Shown: positions 1 to 7,510 of the stretch, one piece after another
Numbering within the stretch: the first letter of the stretch is position 1
Layout: the number at the start of each line of letters is the position of its first letter
Origin: an uncultured Clostridium sp.
Lineage (GTDB): Bacteria > Bacillota > Clostridia > Lachnospirales > Lachnospiraceae
Direction of reading: 5' to 3'
Assembly (NCBI GenBank): GCA_900555045.1
Contig: USJW01000100.1
Span: forward strand, 1-18,926
Length of the DNA stretch: 18,926 nucleotides
Program-made: the position numbers and the translations under genes
The notes under the pieces: generated by a model
What the model was told of the DNA's origin: nothing
Seen by the model: only the letters and a program-made list of their open reading frames with translations
The model's database searches: none

Positions 1-13
1 GCTCTTCCGATCT
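1..13. other. Illumina adapter remnant at contig end
   Basis: Bases 1-13 read GCTCTTCCGATCT, the exact 3' end of the common Illumina TruSeq adapter; the other strand gives AGATCGGAAGAGC. The RhuM-like reading frame that runs into this end keeps family-like residues up to codon 14-16 and loses them exactly where the adapter begins. This is sequencing artefact, not genome, and should be trimmed. Confidence 0.95.
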
Positions 14-250
14 GTCGGAACCAGTTGTTGCAAAATTTGCAACAACTCAATTTCGGCTTAACTCACCTTCTAAAAAAATATTTTTTATATGCCTGGATAT
101 CGTAGATTTATTTCTTTGAAATAGATCTGCTATTTGATTTAACGATAACCAAACAGTATCATTATCAAACGTAACTTCAACTTTGGTAACTCCATCCTCT
201 GTTGTGTACATCAATATATTAGATTTTTCCACTTTCTCTTCCCCCGCCAA
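14..250 (-). pseudogene. RhuM-family protein, 5' fragment, in-frame stop and contig-truncated
   Basis: The open part is 67 residues from a TTG at 250. It contains a segment like MYTTEDG, then TVWLSLNQIADLF and NKSTISRHIKNIF, the N-terminal helix-turn-helix-like part of the RhuM (virulence protein RhuM) family, whose members usually exceed 300 residues and often travel on mobile elements. A TGA at 47-49 ends the frame, but beyond it the same frame continues VVANFATTGSD, which matches the next family segment (a VVxKFxTTxxDG-like stretch), until the adapter begins at 13. Either the gene is a pseudogene or 47-49 holds a base error near the contig end. The start is uncertain: the TTG has only a weak upstream AGAG and no ATG is in frame. 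The biochemical role of RhuM proteins is not known. The stretch is AT-rich like the neighbouring recombinase and unlike the backbone. Confidence 0.75.
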
Positions 251-409
251 AAGATCTCTAATAAGAATTCAATGATTATATTATTCTTTAAAATAGTTTT
301 CACATCCGTTTCACTATATTTTACCATACTCCCATCACCATTACCATCTGAAAGATTTCTTCATGTCCATTTATTTATCCTTCTGTAACATAACAATCTC
401 ATTTATCTA

Positions 410-1660
410 TTATTCAAACTCACATATCTGAGATTTCTCTTTTTCAGCATAACAAATTATTAACTGCTTCTTATAGACATCTATTCTCTTCACTCTGTCT
501 TTTACGACATTTTCATCATATTCCCCATTACACACAACTTTTCCCAGCATATCTCTTACATATTGATCGTTCAAGGTAGGTGAATTTTTACACTCCGTCT
601 TTCCTTTTTCCATCCTTGTCCCGCATCTCCATACAATCTTCCCACGCTCCGTTCTACGCCTGAATCCTCCGCCACAATACCCACATACCAATAAATTACT
701 AAGCAAGTATTTGCTGCTATATCGGTTACCACTGCTAATCTGATTGCCGTCAGCTGTTCTGAACAGTCTGGCTCTATTAAGCATTTCTGCCTGCACTTTA
801 TCAAATATTTCCGAAGAAATAATGGCCGGATGACTTCCTTTTACATAATATCTGGTACGCTGTCCTACATTTTTCTTTCGTATACCATTTAGATAATCCT
901 CTGTAAATGTTTTCTGAAGCATCATGTCTCCCTTATATTTCTCATTCTTTAGCATTTGTTGTATTACATTTGCACTCCATACCTCTTTACCTGTAACCGT
1001 TTTTATACCATTATCTTCCAAATATTTTTTAATCTGTGAAAATGTGTATCCCCTCAAATATAACTCAAAAATTAATCGTACTACTTTAGCCTGTTCAGGA
1101 ACAATTACCAATTCCCCTTCCACGCACCGATACCCCATAAAATGTTTGTAGCTGCTAAATAATCCTTCTTCAAATTTTCTTTTAATACCCCACTGAATAT
1201 TCTCACTCAAGTTTCTGCTTTCTTCTTGTCCCATTGCTCCTGATAAGGTTATTGCCGCTTCTGCATCCGGATCAAACGAATTCACATTTTCAATTTCAAA
1301 ATACATTTGAATCCCCCTTTCTTTCAAATATCTCATAATCTGCAATAGCTCTACCGTATTCCTGGATACTCGTTTTGCTGATTTAGTGATTATGTAATCG
1401 AATTTCCCCTCTGTTGCACTTTCTAACATATGTTTCAATCCGTTACGGCCCTTTTTCCTTAATCCACTTCTTCCACAATCCCAGAACACCTCTGAAAATA
1501 CCCAACCTGGATGATCTGATATCTGTTCTGTATAAGCCATAATTTGATGAGCCAAACTGGCTAACTGCGTCTCTTTCTTAGTGCTGACGCGGCAATATGC
1601 CGCCACACGCAGCGGTTCCGTATTCTCTTTTTTCACAGGTATATAATATATCTTTTTCAC
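410..1660 (-). CDS. Serine recombinase (resolvase/recombinase/zinc-ribbon type)
   Basis: This is a 416-residue serine site-specific recombinase of the kind that excises and integrates clostridial mobile elements. Residues 18-165 form the catalytic domain: RVAAYCRVST with the nucleophile Ser26, DCGRSG at 61-66, and KRVSRNT at 96-102 supplying catalytic Arg. Residues about 170-290 are the DNA-binding recombinase domain. A zinc ribbon follows, with Cys326, Cys329, Cys346 and Cys357. The protein ends soon after the ribbon, shorter than 500+ residue large serine integrases, but its end looks natural. The GTG at 1660 was chosen because GAGGTGGGG lies just upstream and the resulting start, MKKIYYIP, is usual for this family. 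A longer frame from 1747 would run through the rlmCD terminator. The gene is markedly AT-rich compared with rlmCD, which supports horizontal acquisition. It probably moves the element that also carries the RhuM fragment. Confidence 0.9.
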   Translation of the reverse strand: MKKIYYIPVKKENTEPLRVAAYCRVSTKKETQLASLAHQIMAYTEQISDHPGWVFSEVFWDCGRSGLRKKGRNGLKHMLESATEGKFDYIITKSAKRVSRNTVELLQIMRYLKERGIQMYFEIENVNSFDPDAEAAITLSGAMGQEESRNLSENIQWGIKRKFEEGLFSSYKHFMGYRCVEGELVIVPEQAKVVRLIFELYLRGYTFSQIKKYLEDNGIKTVTGKEVWSANVIQQMLKNEKYKGDMMLQKTFTEDYLNGIRKKNVGQRTRYYVKGSHPAIISSEIFDKVQAEMLNRARLFRTADGNQISSGNRYSSKYLLSNLLVCGYCGGGFRRRTERGKIVWRCGTRMEKGKTECKNSPTLNDQYVRDMLGKVVCNGEYDENVVKDRVKRIDVYKKQLIICYAEKEKSQICEFE

Positions 1661-1684
1661 AACACCCCACCTCGTCTCATCCAT

Positions 1685-1721
1685 AAGGAAAAGGCGCGAA
1701 AGCCAAAAGCCTTCACGCCTC
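1685..1721 (-). terminator. Rho-independent terminator after rlmCD
   Basis: On the minus strand AGGCGTGAAGGC and GGCTTTCGCGCCT form a stem of about 12 pairs with two G-U wobbles and a short T-rich loop, followed by TTTTCC. It lies about 35 bp after the rlmCD stop and before the recombinase start, so it separates the backbone gene from the acquired gene. Confidence 0.75.
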
Positions 1722-1754
1722 ACCACACGACAACTATCCAATCTCACCTAATCA

Positions 1755-3308
1755 TCATTTAACACTCTTTTGCAACAGGACAATACTTTCCGTATGCTTC
1801 GTCCCCCCAAACATATCCACCCCCCATCCCATCTCTGCCTTATACCCCAATTTCCTCATCACCCTCAAGTCCCTGGCCAACGTCTCCGCATTACAAGACA
1901 CATAAACCACCTTCTCCACCTTCATCTCCGCCACCGACCGCAAAAATTCCTCCGTGCTCCCGCTTCTCGGCGGATCCATGATCACCAGGTCCACCTTTTC
2001 CCCTTTCGCGGCCATATTCACCAGGAATTTTCCGGCATCATTGCAGTAAAACTTTGCATTCGTAATCCCATTTCTCTTCGCATTATTCACCGCATCCTTC
2101 ACGGCATCCGGGTTCAGCTCCACTCCGATCACCTTACCCGCCTGCTTACTCGCGATCAATCCAATGGTCCCAATCCCGCAGTACGCGTCCAACACGGTCT
2201 CTTTTCCGGTCAGTCCCGCCAGCTCCAGTGCCTTATTGTACAGAATCTCCGTCTGCGCCGGATTCACCTGGTAGAACGACTTCGAGGAAATGCAGAACCG
2301 CAAACCGCAGAGCACATCCTCAATATACCCCTTCCCATACAGCACATGCTCCTTGTCCCCCAGGACCATGCTTGTCCCGCGCCCGTTCACGTTCTGAACA
2401 ATGGTCGTGATCTCCGGGTGCTTCTCCCGCAGCGCCTTCACAAAATTATTCTTGGACGGAAACACCGGAGACGCCGTCACCAGCACCACCATGATCTCCC
2501 CGGTCGCAAACCCGCGCCGCACCAGCACATGGCGCAGCAGTCCAAATCCTGTGTCCTCGTCGTACGTGCGGATCTTAAAGGACTTGAGCATTCCCCTGAT
2601 CGTCCCGATGATCTCATCCGCCTTCTCATCCTCGATCAGACACCGCTCCACCGGCACCACGATGTGAGTATTTTCCTGATAAATCCCAGAAATTATATTG
2701 CCGCGCCGGTCCCGGTCAAACACTGCGTGCACCTTGTTCCGGTAGTGAAACGGATCCTTCATGCCGATCACGCCCTTCACCGGGCACAGCCCCTTCAGCT
2801 GTTCCTCCAAGTATTTCTGCTTCCATTCCAGCTGTTTCTCATACTCCATATCCAGAAGCTGACATCCCCCACACTGCTTAAACACCGGGCAAAGGCTCTT
2901 CTTCCCTTTTCTTGTCACCGCTGCTTCCTTGGGCAGTCTCTCCATTTTCTGCTCTGCGCCATTCTTCCCGGCAAACTTTCCCTCCGGCCTGCGCTCATTC
3001 CCCTTAACTCCCCCGCTATTTCTCGCATTCCGAGCCTCTTTATCACTCTGCCTGCGCCCGTTTCCATCGCCCGCGGCCCCAGCTCTTGCCTTCCCTTCGC
3101 CTCCCGTTTTTGCCCCAGCTCTCATCCCAGCTTCAACTCCCATTCTCGCCCCAGCTCGGGTCCCTGTTCTCTCCCCGTCTCTCTCTCCGCCGCGCTCTCC
3201 CTCTCTCCTCCCATTTCTAACCCCAACCTCATTTCTCCCCCCGCGTCCCACGCGCTTATTCCCCTTTTCTCCCTTAAACTCCCCAAATCTATCTCCACGC
3301 ATCGCCAT
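1755..3308 (-). CDS. rlmCD: 23S rRNA (uracil-C5)-methyltransferase, RlmD/RlmCD type, with Arg/Gly-rich extension
   Basis: This S-adenosylmethionine-dependent enzyme belongs to the TrmA/RumA family, which makes 5-methyluridine in 23S rRNA. In the 517-residue product, the iron-sulfur cysteines are Cys140, Cys146, Cys149 and Cys175 (CPVFKQCGGC and LCPV). The SAM motif AYCGIGTIG is at 375-383, DPPRSG at 445-450, and the catalytic Cys472 lies in YVSCNAETLARDL. Residues 1 to about 130 are a low-complexity extension rich in Arg, Gly, Glu and Ala; the usual N-terminal TRAM RNA-binding domain is not visible. The ATG at 3308 has AGGAGAG eight bases upstream. An ATG at 3356 would add 16 residues but lacks a ribosome site. 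Which uracil is modified (U747, U1939 or both) cannot be decided; the gene symbol reflects the usual Gram-positive enzyme. It is divergent from the deacylase gene. Confidence 0.9.
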   Translation of the reverse strand: MAMRGDRFGEFKGEKGNKRVGRGGRNEVGVRNGRREGERGGERDGERTGTRAGARMGVEAGMRAGAKTGGEGKARAGAAGDGNGRRQSDKEARNARNSGGVKGNERRPEGKFAGKNGAEQKMERLPKEAAVTRKGKKSLCPVFKQCGGCQLLDMEYEKQLEWKQKYLEEQLKGLCPVKGVIGMKDPFHYRNKVHAVFDRDRRGNIISGIYQENTHIVVPVERCLIEDEKADEIIGTIRGMLKSFKIRTYDEDTGFGLLRHVLVRRGFATGEIMVVLVTASPVFPSKNNFVKALREKHPEITTIVQNVNGRGTSMVLGDKEHVLYGKGYIEDVLCGLRFCISSKSFYQVNPAQTEILYNKALELAGLTGKETVLDAYCGIGTIGLIASKQAGKVIGVELNPDAVKDAVNNAKRNGITNAKFYCNDAGKFLVNMAAKGEKVDLVIMDPPRSGSTEEFLRSVAEMKVEKVVYVSCNAETLARDLRVMRKLGYKAEMGWGVDMFGGTKHTESIVLLQKSVK

Positions 3309-3349
3309 TTTTCCATCTCTCCTATCCATTTTTATTAACAAAATCTCTA

Positions 3350-3378
3350 TCGACATTTTACCATAGTTTCAGTATAAT
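3350..3378 (+). promoter_or_regulatory. Sigma-A-type promoter for the ProX-like gene
   Basis: TCGACA at 3350-3355 and TATAAT at 3373-3378 are separated by 17 bp, a near-consensus vegetative promoter. The expected start of transcription near 3385 gives a leader of about 30 bases before the ATG at 3417. Confidence 0.75.
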
Positions 3379-3416
3379 GTGTTATATTATTCAAAATGAA
3401 CCGAGGTGTAACAACT

Positions 3417-3992
3417 ATGAACGACACACAGAACACTTACTATATCGATCCGACCATCTACGACGGGCGTCCCCAGAATCCGGAGGGGCGTCTGGAAAAG
3501 GAGCTCCGCACCTACGACCTGCTCGACCGCTTGGGCGTGTCCTACAAACGCCTCGACCACGATGCCATGCCCACCATTGAGGCATGCCACGACGTGGACA
3601 AACTCCTCGGCATCGAAATCTGCAAAAACCTCTTCCTTAGAAATGCCCAGAAGACAGCGTTCTACCTGCTTCTCCTCCCGGGCACAAAGAAGTTCAAAAC
3701 CGCCGCACTCTCCAAGCAGATTGGCAGCGCCCGCCTCTCCTTCGCGGAACCGGAATTCATGGAAGAATTCCTGGACATCTCCCCCGGCTCCGTCAGCGTC
3801 CTGGGCCTAATGAACGACGCGGAAAACCGCGTCCGCCTATTGATCGACAAGGATGTGTTTGAGAATCCGTCCTTCGGCTGCCACCCCTGCATCAACACCT
3901 CCAGCCTGCGCTTTGAGACAAAGGATCTTCTGGAGAAAATTCTCCCCGCAATCCATCACCAGTGGACCGTGGTAGATCTCCCCAGCGCCTGA
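3417..3992 (+). CDS. ProX/PrdX-type prolyl-tRNA editing deacylase (YbaK/EbsC domain)
   Basis: This 191-residue protein matches the free-standing YbaK/ProX editing family, which hydrolyses mischarged aminoacyl-tRNA such as Ala-tRNA(Pro) in the cytoplasm. Visible marks are CKNLFLRN at 69-76 with the conserved Lys70, LLPGTKKF at 87-94, SPGSVSVLGL at 122-131, and GCHPCINTSSL at 154-164 near the end, the typical layout of ProX and clostridial PrdX proteins. The ATG at 3417 was chosen over one at 3396 because GAGGTG sits eight to nine bases before it and the earlier ATG is only about 11 bases after the predicted transcription start. No proline reductase (prd) genes are nearby, so a general editing role is more likely than one in Stickland metabolism. 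The exact substrate is not shown by the sequence. Confidence 0.85.
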   Translation: MNDTQNTYYIDPTIYDGRPQNPEGRLEKELRTYDLLDRLGVSYKRLDHDAMPTIEACHDVDKLLGIEICKNLFLRNAQKTAFYLLLLPGTKKFKTAALSKQIGSARLSFAEPEFMEEFLDISPGSVSVLGLMNDAENRVRLLIDKDVFENPSFGCHPCINTSSLRFETKDLLEKILPAIHHQWTVVDLPSA

Positions 3993-4021
3993 CCTGTGTA
4001 TTACCCCCTCCCCGTCAAAAA

Positions 4022-4098
4022 ATAAATAAAGTCAGGGCCCAAGGTTCCCCGCGCCGGCTGTCAACTTTTCCCAGCCGCCCGGTCTCCCTCAGGCCCTG
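4022..4098 (-). terminator. Possible terminator after aminopeptidase P gene
   Basis: Outer arms CAGGGCC (4033-4039) and GGCCCTG (4092-4098) enclose an inner hairpin CGGCTG (4055-4060) and CAGCCG (4072-4077). Read on the minus strand, the structure is followed by a T-rich run, ACTTTATTTATTTTTT. The large outer loop makes this less certain than the other terminators in the window. It lies in the gap between two convergent genes. Confidence 0.45.
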
Positions 4099-4153
4099 CC
4101 CCTATATCCTTATATCCTTACATTCCTACAATCATCGTTCCCCATCTATCCCC

Positions 4154-5983
4154 TCAAATCCCCTTCGTCACCTTCCTCAACCACCGTTTTTCCTCCCCCT
4201 CCAAATATGGAGAAATCTTCTCATACACCATCTCATGATACTCATTGAGCAGCTCCACGTCCCTCTCCGACATCAAGCTCCGCTCAATCCCATCCACATC
4301 AATCGGCGCCATGGTCAGGTACTCGAACCGCATGAACTGCCCGTACGCGTTCTTCTCATCCTTCACGCACAGTACCAGATTCTCCGTCCGGATTCCATGG
4401 CTCCCCTCGATGTACAGCCCCGGCTCATCCGAGGTCACCATCCCTTCCTCCAGCTCCGCGTTATCCCTCGCGTCGTCCAAAAGCCGATACCGGATGCTGT
4501 TGGGCCGCTCATGCACGTTCAGCAGATAGCCCACCCCATGCCCGGTTCCGTGGTTGTAGTCCAGCCCCCGGCTCCAGAACGGCTCCCTGGCCACATAGTC
4601 CAGGCTGATCCCGCGGCACCCGTGAAGGAACTTCACCGCCCCCAGCCGCAACATGCTGATCAGCACCAGCGTAAAATGCTCCCGCTCCTCCTTTGTGATC
4701 TCCCCCAGCACCACCGTCCGGGTGATATCCGTGGTCCCCTCGTAATACTGCCCGCCGGAGTCCACCAGGTACATCCCCTTTGGCTCCAGCTTCACGTTGG
4801 TCTCCTCCGTGGCGGAATAATGGCACATGGCCGCATGGGCCCCGTACGCGGAAATCGTCTCAAAGCTCGGCCCCAGGCAGCCCTCCTGCTCCATGCGAAG
4901 CTGCTCCAGGCGCTCGGCCACATTGATCTCATCCATCTCCCCGGCGCCCACATTGTGCTTCAGCCAGTAGATAAACCGGGTCATGGCGACGCCGTCCTTG
5001 ATGTGGGCCCTCCGCATGTTCTCCATCTCCACCGGATTCTTCACCGCCTTGGCCCTTGATGTGGGATTCATGCATTCCTCCACCCGATTGCTCTCATGGA
5101 TCCGGCTGCAGATCGCGTAATTCACCTTCCCATACTCCAGCATAACCCGCTCATCCCGCAGCTTCCCCACTTCCTCGTAAACCGCGTCGTACGGCATCAC
5201 CGTCACGCCCAACGTCTCCAGATACTGCCGCACGGTCTCATTTCCCATATTATCCAAATACGGATAAGCTTTTCCCTCCAATATCCGCTCATTGACAAAC
5301 AGCAGCATCCGGTCTCTCCACACCATGGCATACGCCAGCGCCACCGGATTATACCGCACATCATTCCCGCGCATATTGAGGAGCCATGCGATGTCATCCA
5401 GCGAGGTCAGAACATGGACCGTCGCCCCGGCCTCCTCCATGCTCTCCCGCAGCTCCCGAAGCTTATCCGCCGCAGACTTTCCCGCGTACTGCTCGGCCAG
5501 CACCCAGACCGGCTCCTCAGACAGGCATGGGCGGTCCGCCCAGATGCCGTCCACCAAGTCCTCCTGGCACGCAAACCGGATGCCTTTTGCCTCAAGTGCA
5601 GCCGCAAGCGCCCGACCTTCCGCCGCGTTCACGGTCCGCCCGTCAAACCCCAGGCAGCCGCCCTCGGGCAGCCGGTCCGCCAGGTATTCCCGAACCGTGG
5701 GCACGCCCTCCTCGCGCATCTTCATCAGCCGCACGCCGCTGCCCGCAAGCTGCGCCGTCGCCTGCACAAAATACCGCCCGTCCGTCCAGAGGCATGCCTC
5801 CTCCATGGTGACCACAAGCGTCCCGGCGGAGCCGGTGAAACCGGTCAGAAACTGCCGCGCCTTAAAATAGTCCCCCACATACTCCGACTCATGGAAGTCC
5901 GCCGTCACCACCAGATATGCGTCCATTCCGCGCTGCGCCATGGCCTCCCGCAGCGCTCCCAATCGCTCCTGTATCACTTTCAT
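4154..5983 (-). CDS. Xaa-Pro aminopeptidase (M24B, three-domain XPNPEP1-like)
   Basis: This 609-residue cytoplasmic metallopeptidase removes an N-terminal residue next to proline. Two creatinase-like domains (about 1-160 and 160-320) precede the pita-bread M24 domain. The metal ligands are visible: Asp408 and Asp419 in VDSGGQYYEGTTDITRT, His482 in HGTGHGVG, Glu520 in SDEPG, and Glu534 in GIRTENLVL. His388 and His491 match active-site histidines. The length fits the eukaryote-like long form (about 600 residues) rather than the 440-residue E. coli PepP. The ATG at 5983 was preferred; AGAGGG lies 11 bases upstream. A TTG six bases earlier would be closer to that site and add two residues. It is about 95 bp downstream of lpd on the same strand and may share its transcript. 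No obvious promoter was seen in the gap. Confidence 0.92.
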   Translation of the reverse strand: MKVIQERLGALREAMAQRGMDAYLVVTADFHESEYVGDYFKARQFLTGFTGSAGTLVVTMEEACLWTDGRYFVQATAQLAGSGVRLMKMREEGVPTVREYLADRLPEGGCLGFDGRTVNAAEGRALAAALEAKGIRFACQEDLVDGIWADRPCLSEEPVWVLAEQYAGKSAADKLRELRESMEEAGATVHVLTSLDDIAWLLNMRGNDVRYNPVALAYAMVWRDRMLLFVNERILEGKAYPYLDNMGNETVRQYLETLGVTVMPYDAVYEEVGKLRDERVMLEYGKVNYAICSRIHESNRVEECMNPTSRAKAVKNPVEMENMRRAHIKDGVAMTRFIYWLKHNVGAGEMDEINVAERLEQLRMEQEGCLGPSFETISAYGAHAAMCHYSATEETNVKLEPKGMYLVDSGGQYYEGTTDITRTVVLGEITKEEREHFTLVLISMLRLGAVKFLHGCRGISLDYVAREPFWSRGLDYNHGTGHGVGYLLNVHERPNSIRYRLLDDARDNAELEEGMVTSDEPGLYIEGSHGIRTENLVLCVKDEKNAYGQFMRFEYLTMAPIDVDGIERSLMSERDVELLNEYHEMVYEKISPYLEGEEKRWLRKVTKGI

Positions 5984-6078
5984 TGTCAATACATCCCTCT
6001 CATTCTGTCCTCATTTTGCCCGCTCGACTGTCCCATCATTCCTGCCCGGTCATTCCCGTTAAGCCTATTCCAGTCCGT

Positions 6079-7506
6079 TCATTCCTCTCTGCTCATCGCA
6101 TCCTCAATCGCTGCCCCGATCCCCTCGCTGTACGTGGGCTGGGCGCGCATGGCAAAGGACATCTGCTCCGCCGTCAGCCCGTTTGCGATGGCGGTGGCGA
6201 TCTCACCGATCATGTCCGTGGCGCGCGGGCACATCATCTGCGCCCCGATGATGGTGTTGGAGTAGGCCTCGAACACCAGCCGGATAAACCCGTGCTCCTC
6301 GCCGGTGATGATCGATTTTCCGTTGTCGCGCATGGAAAAATGCCCGCAGCGCACCTTTAAGCCGCTGCTCCTGGCCGTCTCCTCGGTGATTCCCACCGTG
6401 GCGATCTCCGGGTTCGTATAGATACAGTTTGGTACGATCGGCAGCGGCACATACATGCCGCCCGGCACCACCTCCAGCTTGATGCTGTGGGGACGCCCCG
6501 CGATTCGCTCCACCACGTATGTACCCTGCGCGGCCGCCACATGGGCCAGCTGCGTTCTGGCCGCCACGTCGCCGATGGCGTAAACCCCCGGCTCGCTGGT
6601 CTCAAACTCCTTGCTCACCTTCAGCTTTCCGTTCTCCAGCTCCAGCGAGATGTCATTTCCCAGAAGTCCTCCGAGGTCCGGCCGCCGCCCGATGGCCGCC
6701 AGGACCTGGCCGCCGCGTATTTTGAATGCCTCGCCCTCCTCGTTGGGTGTCACCGTGCAGCACAGGGTACCGTCCTCCTGGGTGATCTCCGTCACTGTAG
6801 CGTTGCAGTACACGTTTATGCCCTTGCGCTTCAGCTCCGCCTCCAGGCGCTCCGCCACCACATCGTCCATGGGCGCCATCAGGTGCGCTCCCTTCTCGAT
6901 GATGGTCACATGAGAGCAAAGGTTGTTGAAGATGGTGGCAAACTCCACCGCGATCACGCCCCCGCCCATGATGGTCAACCGGTCAAAATTCCAGCTCTCC
7001 GCGGCCAGGAGCCGGTCGCTGTTCCACACGCCCGGCAAGTCGATTCCCGGGATATTCGGCACGATGGGCACCGCGCCCGTGGCGATGATCACGGCATTTC
7101 CCTGGAAATACTCCTTGCCGCCGCCCGCCAGGTTCACCTCCACCGTCTTGTCCCTTCTTAGCACCGCGGTGCCGTACACCACCTCCACGTTCAGCTTCTT
7201 AAACTGGGACTCAATTCCACTGCGGTAGCGCTTCACCGCCGTCTTCTTGTACGCCTGCATCTTCCCGAAATCAAAGGCGATAAAATCCGTGGACACGCCG
7301 AACTCGTCACAGTTCTGCATCATATGGAACATGTTGGAGGCGTGCAGCAGCGCCTTTGTGGGGATGCAGCCGCGGTTCACGCAGGTCCCGCCGAACCGCT
7401 TCGCCTCGATCACCACCGCCTTTAAGCCAAACTGCGCCGCCTTCATGGCCGCCGTGTAACCGCCCGGCCCCGCTCCTATCACCACGATATCATACTGTCT
7501 TGCCAT
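6079..7506 (-). CDS. lpdA: Dihydrolipoyl dehydrogenase-like flavoprotein with H-to-Q at the catalytic base
   Basis: This 475-residue pyridine nucleotide-disulfide oxidoreductase has the E3 layout. The FAD-binding GAGPGG is at 11-16 and the redox disulfide CVNRGC at 42-47. A nucleotide-binding GGGVIAVEFA at 181-190 has Ala in the third Gly position. The FAD motif is YAIGDVA at 309-315, and a dimerisation domain follows. Classical Lpd ends with HPTxxE, whose His is the acid-base catalyst. Here residues 456-461 are QPTYSE, so Glu461 is kept but the His is Gln456 (CAG at 6139-6141). The activity may be altered, or the protein may be a related disulfide reductase. The ATG at 7506 has AGGAG nine bases upstream. 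Starts further upstream would overlap the HAD gene. The gene begins four bases after the HAD stop, with its ribosome site inside the HAD 3' end, so translation is probably coupled. No lipoyl-enzyme genes are in the window. Confidence 0.88.
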   Translation of the reverse strand: MARQYDIVVIGAGPGGYTAAMKAAQFGLKAVVIEAKRFGGTCVNRGCIPTKALLHASNMFHMMQNCDEFGVSTDFIAFDFGKMQAYKKTAVKRYRSGIESQFKKLNVEVVYGTAVLRRDKTVEVNLAGGGKEYFQGNAVIIATGAVPIVPNIPGIDLPGVWNSDRLLAAESWNFDRLTIMGGGVIAVEFATIFNNLCSHVTIIEKGAHLMAPMDDVVAERLEAELKRKGINVYCNATVTEITQEDGTLCCTVTPNEEGEAFKIRGGQVLAAIGRRPDLGGLLGNDISLELENGKLKVSKEFETSEPGVYAIGDVAARTQLAHVAAAQGTYVVERIAGRPHSIKLEVVPGGMYVPLPIVPNCIYTNPEIATVGITEETARSSGLKVRCGHFSMRDNGKSIITGEEHGFIRLVFEAYSNTIIGAQMMCPRATDMIGEIATAIANGLTAEQMSFAMRAQPTYSEGIGAAIEDAMSREE

Positions 7507-7510
7507 AATC

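Noticed and set aside
1661..1747. N-terminal extension of the recombinase frame up to 1747
   Set aside because: It runs through the rlmCD terminator, lacks a ribosome site and is not like family members; GTG at 1660 has a strong Shine-Dalgarno sequence and a typical start.
1770..3338. Long plus-strand open frame antisense to rlmCD (522 codons)
   Set aside because: Its composition (His, Pro, Leu, Arg-rich) is that of a shadow frame of a GC-rich gene, and the minus-strand protein has clear family motifs.
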